A stretch of 64,000 nucleotides of DNA from Sclerodactyla briareus (lineage: Eukaryota > Echinodermata > Holothuroidea > Dendrochirotida > Sclerodactylidae), in assembly GCA_026419785.1 (NCBI GenBank), contig JAODTK010002532.1, positions 62,001-126,000 of the forward strand, in the 5' to 3' direction. Position numbers and translations under genes: made by a program. The notes below the pieces were generated by a model, which saw only the letters and a program-made list of their open reading frames with translations, had not been told where the DNA came from and searched no databases. Of this stretch, positions 11,816 through 21,790 are shown piece by piece. Numbering within the stretch: the stretch's first letter is position 1; every line of letters starts with the position of its first letter.

Positions 11816-12722
11816 TTGAAATGGACATGGCCAACAATCACAAGTTCGCGAGAAGAAGCGAGAGTTTGCCGCATCCAACTTACCAATGGACTTGCACTGC
11901 ATGACCCCTCTTTGACCTATCACTTAGATAGGCCTGAGTTTCTTGATCGAAAAAAACAAAAGGGGAAATTACGGCCCCATGTTTATCTTCTTTGCGGCCA
12001 CAGGCGCATGCATGGAGGGGACACTTCCAAGTGGGCCCAGACAGGTGGCAACTGGATAACAAGAAGTGATAACCACAAAGCGCGCGAAACGCGCGTGAAA
12101 ATTTTACACTTTCGGACACAATTGACCTCGGTGAAAATCGCATTTACAATAGGGTCCAAAAACGACAGGCTGTACAGAGGGTTAAGATAAGACGATTTGC
12201 GGTTTACGATTCATGCCGTCTACCGTATATATGACTATAGCCGCTCTACCCACCCTACAGGAACATCACTCACACAACTCACCCCTGCTGGTAATTCAAT
12301 TCCACTAGGAGCCACTCAACTGGTTCACTTTAAAGAACATTCTGATGCAGGACCACCGCTCCAGGCAAAATAAGTTTCCCAAAGCACTGTTTCTTGCAGT
12401 ATGACAACTACTGAGAGGACCAACAGCAACAAAGACGACGACGACAAGTGCTTGCCCTTTAGCGTCCTGTAGAGCCTTCGAACTAAGTTTCTGTGGTCAG
12501 GTCGTCGAATACACATGTTGTCGGTCAAAATAATTTCCAGGCGCTCAGAGTCAAACATCAAGATCCTTATAGAACTTGATTAGCCTTTCAGTTGGGCTGT
12601 GTTGTAGAATAGAACAGATAATGATACTGAGAACATCATAAAAAAAACAAAAACAAAACCACTGCACTGAAAATTGACGGTGTCATGAACTCGAACTTTA
12701 CTGCCACTTTGTTGTTCCATAG
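11816..12722. other. noncoding, one unassigned open frame
   Basis: A plus-strand frame of 124 residues at 11816-12190 is rich in Arg, Lys and His but has no recognisable motif, and an 88-residue frame opposes it. I do not call it a gene. Confidence 0.45.
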
Positions 12723-12848
12723 GTTACCAAGCTCATCATGAGATCATACCAGGACAACCATGGAGGTATTCTCTACACCATTGTCATTATCGCGTTCTTG
12801 GAAGGTAGATTAATGCTGTGTGATTGTGATTATCGCGATTCTTGTAAG
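12723..12848 (+). CDS. candidate exon, phase 0 (unknown protein)
   Basis: A pyrimidine-rich acceptor (TTTGTTGTTCCATAG) precedes 42 open codons that end at a strong donor, AAG|GTAAGA. The reading starts VTKLI and has a hydrophobic core (ILYTIVIIAFL) followed by a short Cys/Asp-rich stretch (LCDCDYRDSCK). Both ends are in phase 0, and the following candidate exon at 13001 starts in the same phase, so the two join without a frame break. If the Met at 12738 is the start, the hydrophobic core could be a signal anchor. I do not recognise the protein. A chance arrangement of splice-like sites remains possible. Confidence 0.25.
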
Positions 12849-12864
12849 GTAAGATTCAGTTGTC

Positions 12865-12964
12865 GTCTGTCTGTCTGTCGTCTGTATGTATGTATGTATG
12901 TATGTTGTATGTATGTATGTATGTATGTATGTATGTATGTATGTATGTAGTATGTATGTATGTA
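12865..12964. repeat. (CTGT)n / (GTAT)n microsatellite
   Basis: A few CTGT tetramers change into GTAT tetramers with single-base interruptions at 12905 and 12950. If the flanking exons are real, this microsatellite lies within a 152 bp intron. The minus strand reads as His-Thr-Tyr-Ile repeats, which are not a gene. Confidence 0.93.
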
Positions 12965-13000
12965 ACTTCAACCGATTGCTCGATGTGCTTCTCTTCGTAG

Positions 13001-13117
13001 AACTTCTTTGCAACAAAACGAGACCACCGCAAGTATGACCGTCACGCCCACCCCACCACGGTCATTACTGTAAGCGAACTGTTACCAATTGGAACGGAAA
13101 GACCGGAGGAACTGTAA
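13001..13117 (+). CDS. candidate last exon or exon part (unknown protein)
   Basis: The acceptor TGCTTCTCTTCGTAG at 13000 opens a basic, His-rich frame (NFFATKRDHRKYDRHAHP) of 38 codons that ends with TAA at 13115-13117. An internal donor-like site, ACT|GTAAGC at 13069/13070, would cut the exon to 69 bp, again in phase 0. A further donor-like site (ATG|GTAAGT) lies at 13122. The frame continues the candidate exon at 12723-12848 without a shift. Protein family unknown; support is splice signals and phase only. Confidence 0.25.
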   Translation, partial: NFFATKRDHRKYDRHAHPTTVITVSELLPIGTERPEEL

Positions 13118-13599
13118 ATATGGTAAGTGATGGGCTATTGGGCCGGAACTTTTTGATAGTACTTCCGGGGCGGGAAAAATTTGCGAATAATGAACAAACC
13201 TGCGTAATGCGTGAGTTTATAACTGTAGTTTGTTTGCGCTCGTAACTGTTCATAACTGCATCTGAACATGGTAAGCCATTAAAAGTTGGGGAAGCATCTC
13301 GATGGTGTTTGCAATACATGATTTAGTGCACCTGGACAGCTAACTAAGTAGGTCGGGAATTGTACATTTCATTATGACAAGTTGATCCGGTAAAGGGATA
13401 TTGAAGTATCTACGGACAAGACACAGCATTAAGCGAAATTAGGGCTCTAAACATATAGCAGTAAACGCGTTCGCTATTCGGGCGTCGGGTTGAGGGTAAA
13501 CATGGATATGTATGGTAAGTGCGTTATCTTAGTATAAAGTGTGCAGTCAATTGCTTATCGTGAGTCCCCGCTATAAACCTGGGTATGAAACCAAGTGAG
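13118..13599. other. noncoding, nothing recognised
   Basis: No gene seen. A second ATGGTAAGTG donor-like string occurs near 13510 but has no supporting open frame. Confidence 0.5.
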
Positions 13600-13935
13600 G
13601 GCAAGGTGGCTGAAAGTTGGGGGGTCAGACGCACATTTGGGGGTCCGAAGCAGTGATGGGAAACATTTTTATGTGAAAAAACATATGTATGGAGGCCGTT
13701 CCTAAAGTTGGAAGGTCATGACCCCCCGGACCCCCTAGGTGCTGGCGCCCTTTAAGTGGAGGAGAAAGAAAGGCAAGTAGCGGTGCGTACTTATTAGAGC
13801 ATATTCGTGGCGCGGTGGTCGAGAAGGCTGGACATATCGGCTCCTTCGGAACTTCGAGTGCAAATGTTCTGGGGGTTTTTTTTTTTCCCCCCAAAAAATT
13901 TTTTTCCAGGGAGTGAAGAGAATAAAATCTAAACA
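13600..13935 (-). repeat. G/C-run dispersed repeat fragment
   Basis: On the minus strand a GGGCGCCAGCACC box and two blocks of GACCCCC separated by about 90 bases recall the G-run family. An open frame of 103 residues on this strand is low in complexity at its start (a Lys/Phe run over homopolymers) and is not called. Confidence 0.35.
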
Positions 13936-15734
13936 ACTTTCAAACGAGAAAGATGGCAGTTACATACATGATTGAAAAAACAGTGTGGAGAACTCATAAA
14001 AGAACCTGTCTCACGCGTGGTTATGGCCCGAAAAACTGCCAACCAGCGCAACAAAAGGTTGTCTCAAAAGTGGATACAGCAATCCTTTCGAAAGAATAAA
14101 AGCTCCTCCAGGTTCTGATCTCCTTGGTTCTCACAATAAACATTACAGGGCGCTGATTGGGCAGTATAACCGTTAATCCGCGCTAGATGGTATATCCAGC
14201 ATCGACGGGAAGAGTCCTCACCAGTGTGAAGGAGGACTGATGGTCTGATAGTCGCTTACGGAATAAGGGTGGGTATTAAAAAGGCGCCCACAGTCAAAGA
14301 AGGAATCCTTCTCAGTGGGGGAATTATGGCGCAGCTCCCTCTTTTCTCCCTTCGAGGCAGAAAACAGTGTATCAATGTGGTTGTATAAGGCTATGAGAAG
14401 CTGATTCATACGAAGCCATCTGATAAAGTATGGTGGGTTGTCGTTAGAAGACCAGGAGAGAGTCAAGCTTCTTGGAGGAGGACGGTTGGGCGACAGGCGT
14501 CCAGGACATGCGCGGAATAATTCGAAATGGTAGCGGCCATTAGCGAAACCTCGTTGAGTTAACGCGGAAGCGACCGTAGTTGCGGAATCCGTGAGAAGAT
14601 TGTAAGCGCATGAGATGGGTAAATGAAAAAGAGAAGGAGAACGTTGTCATTTTGTTTCAGAGGACGCTTCCAAGGAATATAGATGGATTTCATTCAGGAT
14701 TTTTTCGAATTCGAATCGTAAACCCTAATTGCAGATCCATTCTGGACTCAGCAAACTCAGCAACGCAGATCTCGACTATGATGGATCGACTCCTGATTGA
14801 TCATAGTTCTGTTGTCGAGGAGGGAGTTGGAACGTCTGCTAAGCGGAGGGTGGGAGGACCACGCGTGGTTCGGCTAGCAGGTGTGGGACCAATAACATCC
14901 CAGCGTCAGCCCCATGGACGGCCGAAAACATGTCTGAGGACAAGGTTTCTGGAGTGCCCATTCACTTCATTTATTTTTACTATATACTGAACAATATGCC
15001 TACTAATAGTGACAACATCTCTTAAAGGAAAGATTTTACTTGGATGATAAAATGTGCTTTGATCATCGTATGAATTAGGTTTCAAATATTTTGAATCTAT
15101 GGTCATTCTGTTAACAATGAGCGGTATTCAACTTCGTAGGAGAGACCCACTTAATGTTCATCTATTCGTGTTGCGATTCGTATTTGAATACAGTTATCAA
15201 GGCTAAAACGACTCATTGCTATTCCTACCTTTAAATTCCGGCCACACACTCCTACCTTTATGTAATGTCTCGACACTCCAATTAATTCGTCGAACATAAG
15301 TGTTGAATTCACCGGTAAATGTGTCGGGACATTGGGCATTGTGGCTAAATTTGCCTTTGGCATGCTGAAGAAAGTCGCATTAATTTGCTAACTCACTACC
15401 CAGAAGCAAAGACCTCGTCATATAGACGGGTAAATTTGCCAAATGGACCTTAATGTGTGGAGATGTCAAAAATCCGCTCACGAGTTTTATTCTCACAGCA
15501 TACTGAGAGAAGTGATACCACCACGGTACCACAACTATGTCAACGACTGCGAAAAGGACGTATTTCCTGAATCACCACGAAAAAAACAAGGACACGTAAG
15601 CCTTCTGGAATAGTTCATGCACAAAACACAATGGTCAAATAGTAATGTAAACATGACTTGACTTCTTGTACTTTGTGCCCTTTTGTGAGGTCCAGGACAC
15701 CTCACGCAAGAGGAATATATGCAATCGAGCAGGC
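13936..15734. other. noncoding, unassigned open frames
   Basis: A minus-strand frame at 14218-14466 (82 residues) and a plus-strand frame at 14610-14990 (126 residues) have mixed, protein-like composition but no motif I recognise. The second is Arg-rich towards its end. Either could be a relic of a mobile element; evidence is too thin to call. Confidence 0.4.
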
Positions 15735-15812
15735 GTGCGTATGCGTATGTGTTGTGTGTGTACCTGTGGTGAACATGTGTATGTCTGTGTGTATGTGTGC
15801 ACACACGTGAAG
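15735..15812. repeat. GT-rich simple sequence
   Basis: Irregular GT, GTAT and GTGC steps, with CACACACG at the end. Confidence 0.8.
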
Positions 15813-15904
15813 TATCTAACGAATGGCGGGCATTCATCTGCTGTCGATTACCTCAATATTTCCTGGGCTTATGTCATCTCAATGTCGTGTAGAGGCAAAG
15901 CTCA

Positions 15905-16175
15905 TGAAACTCGTCAACTTAACACGATATCTATTTAGCCAAGTTCATATTAGGTATGTGGGGCTGTACCAAGCAAGGATGAATCCATCATTTTATGGTG
16001 CGTGAGCGCGAGATCATTCAAGGTTTTGACAGAGAGGGAAAAAACAAACGCTAGAAGCCCTTTTAACGCGATATCCAATGAACGCAGCATGTTCTAAGTT
16101 CAAATTAGGTATTTGGGTTGGACATATGTTGAGATGACCTTGATCGTTTTAGGCTATGTTCAAGGTCCTGAACAG
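15905..16175 (+). repeat. ~150 bp tandem pair
   Basis: Boxes TTAACACGATATC (15920) and TTTAACGCGATATCC (16063) are followed by AAGTTCATATTAGGTATGTGGG and AAGTTCAAATTAGGTATTTGGG respectively, a period near 150 bp. Strings like this recur widely in marine invertebrate genomes as noncoding repeats. Confidence 0.5.
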
Positions 16176-17275
16176 GCATTAAACGGACTTTTAGGTAGAA
16201 AGGTTCTCTCTATTTGAGAATCATGTAGCTTTTCGTGGGAGTATTTATAGCCGTCTAGTCATAACTTGTTCGCAAACTGACCTACATTCTGCTTGTAGAT
16301 TTCAGAATGCCTCCAAGGAGTGTAGGCGAAATAAAATATATTTACTGGGCAGAAAAGCAACCTCAATACTCTCCCTCACTCATAGATCCTCTGCTATGTG
16401 TGTTCGTCTCCCAGACAGAAGGCGAAGATGTGGTAAGCCGTCTAAAAGATTCCAGAAGAGTGTGACGTAATTGTTGGGTAAGTATATCTACTAAAGACGC
16501 GAGCAATATCAAAATCTTCGATTGATGCCGATAGGAGAAACCGACGGAGGTAGTTTAGGGAAAAAAAGAAGAAGAGAAGAAAAAAAACTCTAGATATTAT
16601 TACATTAGCTCGACACGTGAACGGTTGCTAGACTTGTGCTGAAAAACCCTCATCTTAGAAACATTCGGGCAATTTAACCTGGAATTTGGTGAACATGGAA
16701 CGAGCTAACCCAAACTGATTCTGACCCCGGTGGTGGTTAGAAATTGCACAAAAATGGTTAATTTTTGACTGACCTATCCGACATACCGCGTAAATTGATG
16801 AGGATCAGGATGGCAATGTCATTGACACGAGTCTATTGGCACATGGCTGACCTGACTGGAAAACAAACAATCGCAGGTAAATAACTTCGAAACAAGTGAG
16901 AAATGGTGTGTTTTGAGTTGAGATTTGAATTGACTGAGGTGTAGGCCGCAGTGATGCTGTAGTGAATTCCACACATTCAGTGGTCATTATTTCACACGCT
17001 GCATATAACGGTACTCGTGTCCCTTCAGGTTTGTCTTTCATGTACACACATAGTGAGTTGGTTTGAGTTTTTGTGTTCATTTGGTGGAGCCATACGAATA
17101 ATGTCTGTCTAGATATGAAGAGTCTTATACAGCGCACATATCTCAGCTAACAGGCGATCAAAGCGCTTATAGCACACTTTAAGAGATATCGCTAATGAAG
17201 TATTGTAACGCTCATTCTTCAGTACGCGTCAAAACTGTTAGTCAATCCGTATCGACCTCGTTACCTTGTAGCCAA
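16176..17275. other. noncoding, one unassigned open frame
   Basis: A minus-strand frame of 110 residues at 16805-17137 has no motif. No other signal seen. Confidence 0.45.
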
Positions 17276-17335
17276 GGGCGGCGATTTGTGTGGCGATTGG
17301 GGGGACGGACAAGGTCCCGCTTGGGCCCGTCTGCC
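17276..17335 (+). repeat. 5' end of dispersed G-run repeat
   Basis: AGGGCGGCGATTTGTGTGG, then CGATTGGGGGGACGGACAAGG, matching the start of the copy at 11515. It runs directly into the higher-order tandem repeat that follows. Confidence 0.55.
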
Positions 17336-19315
17336 TAAAAACTTCATTAGATTTCACATGCAATGGTACTTGGAATGCATCTCCTTCCCACAAGCTTCAA
17401 TTTGTATTCTTCAAAGTTACATTGATGGTCGGCTTTGGTAGAGGCCATCGGGGTGTTGGGAATTTTAGGTCCAGGCCGCAGTTTGAAGGCCTATGGGCCA
17501 ATATATGAAATACTTCAAACTCTTGTATCTCCTTCAACTCTGTTGCACATGGGATGTTCAGGTGGATGGGGTCTAATAGCCATATCTTTAGGGTCCCCGG
17601 GGATTAGTCCTCAAGGCGCCAGTGTGGGGTCCCTGGGCCCATCATGTGGAATTTTGTGCAAATGCTATCTCCTCTTACGAATGTTAATGCACAGTGCTGA
17701 CATTCCGTCGTAATGATGGTGCTGACAGCTGTACTTGTGGGGTTCAGGAATTTTGATCCAAGGTCCCGCTTGGGCCTGTCGGCCATTTCCTGAATTTCAC
17801 ACATGGTACTTAAATGCATCTCTTCTAGCAATCTTCATTTATTTCTATTAAAGGTCCATGTAATGGTCCTCTTTGGCAGAGGGCCATCAGGGGGTGCTTG
17901 GGGAATATTCAGGTCCAGGGCCTCAGTTTGAGCCACTAGGGCCCCATAGATGAAAATACGGCAAAATCTTGTAGCTCCTCAAATTTTGTTGAACAGTGTC
18001 TGATGTTCATCATAATGGTGTTCTAATAGCGTACCTTCAGGGTTGCCCAGGTTATGTTCTAGGGCCTATGTGGGGCCATTGGGGCCCTCATGTGGAGTAT
18101 GCACAATGCTTCTCCTCTTACATGTTAGTGGCAGCAAATTGCTGACATTCAGTCATAATTATGTTCTAACAGCCCTCAAACGCCCCACGCGTACGCTTTG
18201 GGGTGTTCAGTAATTTTTGGTCCATGTCTCCATGGGCTCCCGGGCCAAGTTTGGGGCCCTAGGGCCCATATATATGATACCGCAAAATCATGGCTCTCCT
18301 ACAAAGTTTGTTGCAAAGTGCTATGTCTCATCATAATGTGTGTCTAATTGCCGTACCTTCTTCGTACCCAGGGATTTAGGACCCAGTCCCAGTGTGGACC
18401 GCGGGGCTTGGCCGCATCTTGTGGAATTGGGCAAAATGGCTTTCCCTCTTACTAATTTTGGTGGGGGCACAGTGCTGACATCTGGTCATGATGATAGTCT
18501 AACAGCCGTACATTCAGGTGTTCAGAATTTTCCGGTCCACGTCCCATTCGGCCTGTTTATGCCGTTTCACACAATGGTAATTGAAAAGTATCTCCTCCCA
18601 CAAGATTCAATTGATTTTTCTTCAAAGTTACCTGTATGGTTCTTTGATACAGGGTTATTGGTTGTTCAGGAATTCTGGCCATGGCCCCAATGACATACCG
18701 CAAAACTCGTATCTCCCTTCAAATTTTTGTTGCCCAGTGCTTGAGGTTTGGTCATAGATGGTCCCAGTGCCATACCTGCAGGTGCCCAAGGTTTTGGGAG
18801 CCCAAGGCCCATTGTGTGCTCCGGTGTACTCAGTGGAAATCGCGAAATGCTCTCCTCTTATGATTCTGGTGCTATTGCTGACATACGGTTGTAACCTATG
18901 TCCTTGTGGTTTTTTCAGGAATTTTTCTCCGAATGTCGCCATCACTTTGGGCCCAGGGTTCCAGTTTCCGAATTCACACAATGGTACTTTAAATGCAACT
19001 CTTCCCACAAGTTCCAATAAATTTTACTTTATGCTCCTTGGGTTTGGGTCCATTAGATGATGTTTTTACGACTTCTGGCCCAGGCCCAGATGTGGGCACC
19101 TATGGCCCAATGTGAATCTAAAAAATTGCTTCTCATACAAGTTTTGTGCGATGTTCGTCATATGACGTCGAATACTGTGCCTCAGAGTTTTCAGGAAGTT
19201 TGGACTCAAGGCCCAGCTTGGTGTCTTGTGCAATCCACAACATGCTCCCATGCCTACCAATTTAGTGCATATGTTGATGTCCCGATCATAATGATGGCAT
19301 AGCCACACTACAGGA
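17336..19315 (+). repeat. higher-order tandem repeat (three ~140 bp monomers)
   Basis: Three monomer types alternate. Type B has a GTTG-(A/C)-CAGTG box followed by CATCATAATGGTGT and is seen near 17540, 17985, 18306, 18722 and 19138. Type C has a GCACAGTGCTGACATTC box near 17685, 18124, 18452, 18862 and 19257. Type A has a TTCTTCAAAGTTAC box and a GGNTTTGG-AGAG-GCCAT box near 17415, 17850, 18615 and 19025. B-to-B spacing is 445, 321, 416 and 416 bp; C-to-C is 439, 328, 410 and 395 bp. All monomers share a core of the type TTCAGGAATTTTGG-TCCAGGCCC and a CATGTGGAAT-type end. The short period is explained by a missing monomer around 18.2 kb. Open frames inside are repeat by-products. Confidence 0.8.
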
Positions 19316-20984
19316 CTTTTCTGGTGAAAAGTTGTTGAAGGGCATAATGAATATCATGTGAAAAACTGTAAAAAATATCGCAAATGTTTCTTTACTTCCC
19401 CTACAAATTTAGTTTGATTACCATGGAAACTCTGCATTTTATCACAGAATGATTGTAACACTGATGTTTCAGGATTTTAAGGGTCAAAAGTCATTGAGCT
19501 ATTTTAAATTGTCATAATTTGCGCCCCCAAATAGTTCATATTTTCGTAATTGACATACATTGCGTGAAAGTTTATTGTCCTGCAGCATTTATTACAATTG
19601 TGACCCGTTGTGATGAGCTGAGACAGTGATGGACAGGTTAATTAAATTTTTAACTGGCAGTTGTCTGTCCGGTACCCCATATTTATAAACTTATTTGAGT
19701 TTGTCATGCATGTCACACTTTCATTTCCTATTGAATTATTGACTCATTGACTTGTATTCCATTCCCTTAAATCCCCATTCAAGCCCAACTACTTGTTATT
19801 CCATTTTAGCTTAGGTGGGTCACCCTTCTCTGGTCTCCAGTCCCTCTTAACTTCTAGAGCAGAGAATACTTCTGTTTCTCTGTGTACACAAATAGCTGCC
19901 ATTGTCTTTATTTTCGTGGAATGGGGATTGGTGAGGAGGCAACCTTGACGGCTCATAAAATTCCATCACCTAGTGAGCCATGTAATTGTATTAGTAATTG
20001 CTAGATATAAAGTATGTGTCCGCAACGTGCATTGGAATGGGTTTTTTGTAGAGTTACTGGTTTGGATGGGACATTAGGTCTGTGTTCTATGGTGCTAGTC
20101 AATGACCTACCTTTTGCCTGGTAGTGAGGCTGCTGGAAACTACCTGGCACCTGGTGATCTGTATCCATCAAACTAATTGAACACATCCGCTGTTCTGCCA
20201 TCCAAGTTAAGGCCTGAGCAAACAAAGAAAAACCCAAGCCCCCAGTCTAAATATTTTTCCTTCATCTCCTATGTGAGGTTGCATCTCTCCATTGCCTATG
20301 TCTGTTCCAACTGGGGCAACATATGGTTTCCATGTTGTCACTATTAGGTCATGTCATTTGCGCCGGAATATTTGTGATGGCCATTTGTTCAAACATGTAT
20401 CAGAGACGACTGACATTGCCCATTCATTCCTTGTTTTGGGTGTGACCTGACCGCAAGGCATTGCGTCTGTCAGTGCGTCCTAGTTCACCTCATAGTTTAA
20501 ATTGGATGAACATTTTTGGTCAGTATTAACATTTGGCAATTGTGATAAACATGTAGGGTGTTCATCTAGTGGTCATTTCGATCAAAATTTTGCAATTGAA
20601 TCATACACAAACGTTCCACACTGAACTGGACACTCTTGACCCTCCCGCTGGTATTGTATTAGGTCGTGTGCCTCTAAGCGGTTCATTAACAAGGTGTGGC
20701 ATTCTTGTCGATGGATGTTGACGTAACTGAGTAACAATATTCATTGACTGCTAAGACATCTTTGGCCCTATGAAAATCAGGTCAAAGGTCAATTACAGGG
20801 GCAAAATTGGCCCATTTTTTAGAATTGCCTTTTTTGGCTTGATAATAATGAGCATTTTATTTAGCAATAATTGTACATGTCGGCTTTGTAACTTCAATGC
20901 GGTTTGAGCTACAGCACCATGGGTGCCCTAGTTATCTCCTTTGCGGACTACAGGCGCGTGGGATTGGGGCCAGAAAGGGGTGGG
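19316..20984. other. noncoding, nothing recognised
   Basis: About 1.7 kb without a convincing gene. A minus-strand frame of 78 residues at 20001-20237 has no recognised motif. Confidence 0.5.
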
Positions 20985-21050
20985 CCAAATGAGTATAAAC
21001 AACAGAAGTAGATCGTCCCCCCGCCCCCCCCTGATTGCCGCCCATGCTGT
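20985..21050 (-). repeat. G-run repeat, reversed 5' end
   Basis: On the minus strand the segment reads GGGCGGCAATCAGGGGGG, then GCGGGGGGACGATC, matching the start shared by the copies at 11515 and 17276. Confidence 0.5.
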
Positions 21051-21481
21051 ATCAGTTACTACAGAATGACGTGTATATGTTCGTTTGGTTTCTGAGGGGA
21101 GGGAACCGATATCTGTACAGATTAGGTCAATTTGGAAATTCATGCGAAACATTCCACTGACTCCCCACTGAAATCTGCCATTTATTGTCACTGTTTGCCC
21201 ACCACGTCTGTTACACGGCGGTTTAGGTCGGAGAGGAACTACCTAGTGATAGTGTTTGTGTGTTTGTGAGGAATGGGGGATGGGCAGTCTCATTCTCTTA
21301 GCGTCCATGCGATTGGAAACTGCGGTTCCGAGTCGATGAGGACAGGTGCGATAGGTACGCTGCTTTTCAGTCCGACGCTTCCCAATTTGTCAGTGAGTGA
21401 GCGAGCGATTGTCACCATAGATCGGTATTTAACATTACCATTACAAATTACCATTTCATCCATCAATATTTCTCTTCACAG

Positions 21482-21685
21482 GCAACATTAACCTGGAAGA
21501 ATGGCACGAACTCCGAACGTAACGCGAAAGTGCTCCGCCGAACCCTGTACCTCGATGCACGAGGAGGGACTCTATTGTCAGACGGTAAGGGTACGAAGGA
21601 GTGCACCTACTGCTGCAGCGAAGACGGGTGTAACTCGTCCTCGACACGCCTATACGCCATATGCCTGTCTGGGCTGCTTTTGTAG
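21482..21685 (+). CDS. Ly6/uPAR-like protein, last exon
   Basis: After the acceptor TATTTCTCTTCACAG comes a 67-codon open frame in phase 0, ending TAG at 21683. Its second half carries the signature of the end of a three-finger (Ly6/uPAR, LU) domain: ECTYCCSEDGCN, which is the consensus Cys-Cys-X4-Cys-Asn. Ser residues and a short hydrophobic tail (LYAICLSGLLL) follow at the C terminus, as expected for a GPI-anchor signal. Two Asn-X-Ser/Thr sites are visible, in NGT and NSS. In known LU genes the last exon carries the final cysteines and the anchor signal, so this fits. The upstream exons with the signal peptide and the other cysteines were not found; an open frame at 21273-21398 ends at a TCA|GTGAGT donor in a compatible phase but holds only one Cys. 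The product would be a small cell-surface protein; its ligand cannot be told. Confidence 0.7.
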   Translation, partial: ATLTWKNGTNSERNAKVLRRTLYLDARGGTLLSDGKGTKECTYCCSEDGCNSSSTRLYAICLSGLLL

Positions 21686-21784
21686 TCGTGACCTGGATAA
21701 CCATTTGAACAATTTTTTTGAAAAACTAATATTTAACCCGGAATTGTATAAATGCACGTGTAACATCCGGAAGCACCTTTAGGC

Positions 21785-21790
21785 AATAAA
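21785..21790 (+). terminator. polyadenylation signal AATAAA
   Basis: A canonical AATAAA lies 100 bp after the stop of the Ly6/uPAR-like exon, on the same strand. It is the likely cleavage signal of that gene. Confidence 0.55.

Noticed and set aside
12810..13016. Minus-strand His-Thr-Tyr-Ile repeat frame
   Set aside because: It is the complement of the GTAT microsatellite.
21273..21491. Frame directly upstream of the Ly6 exon as its penultimate exon
   Set aside because: The phase at its TCA|GTGAGT donor would fit, but it has one Cys only and none of the spacing expected in the first part of a three-finger domain; kept as an open possibility only.
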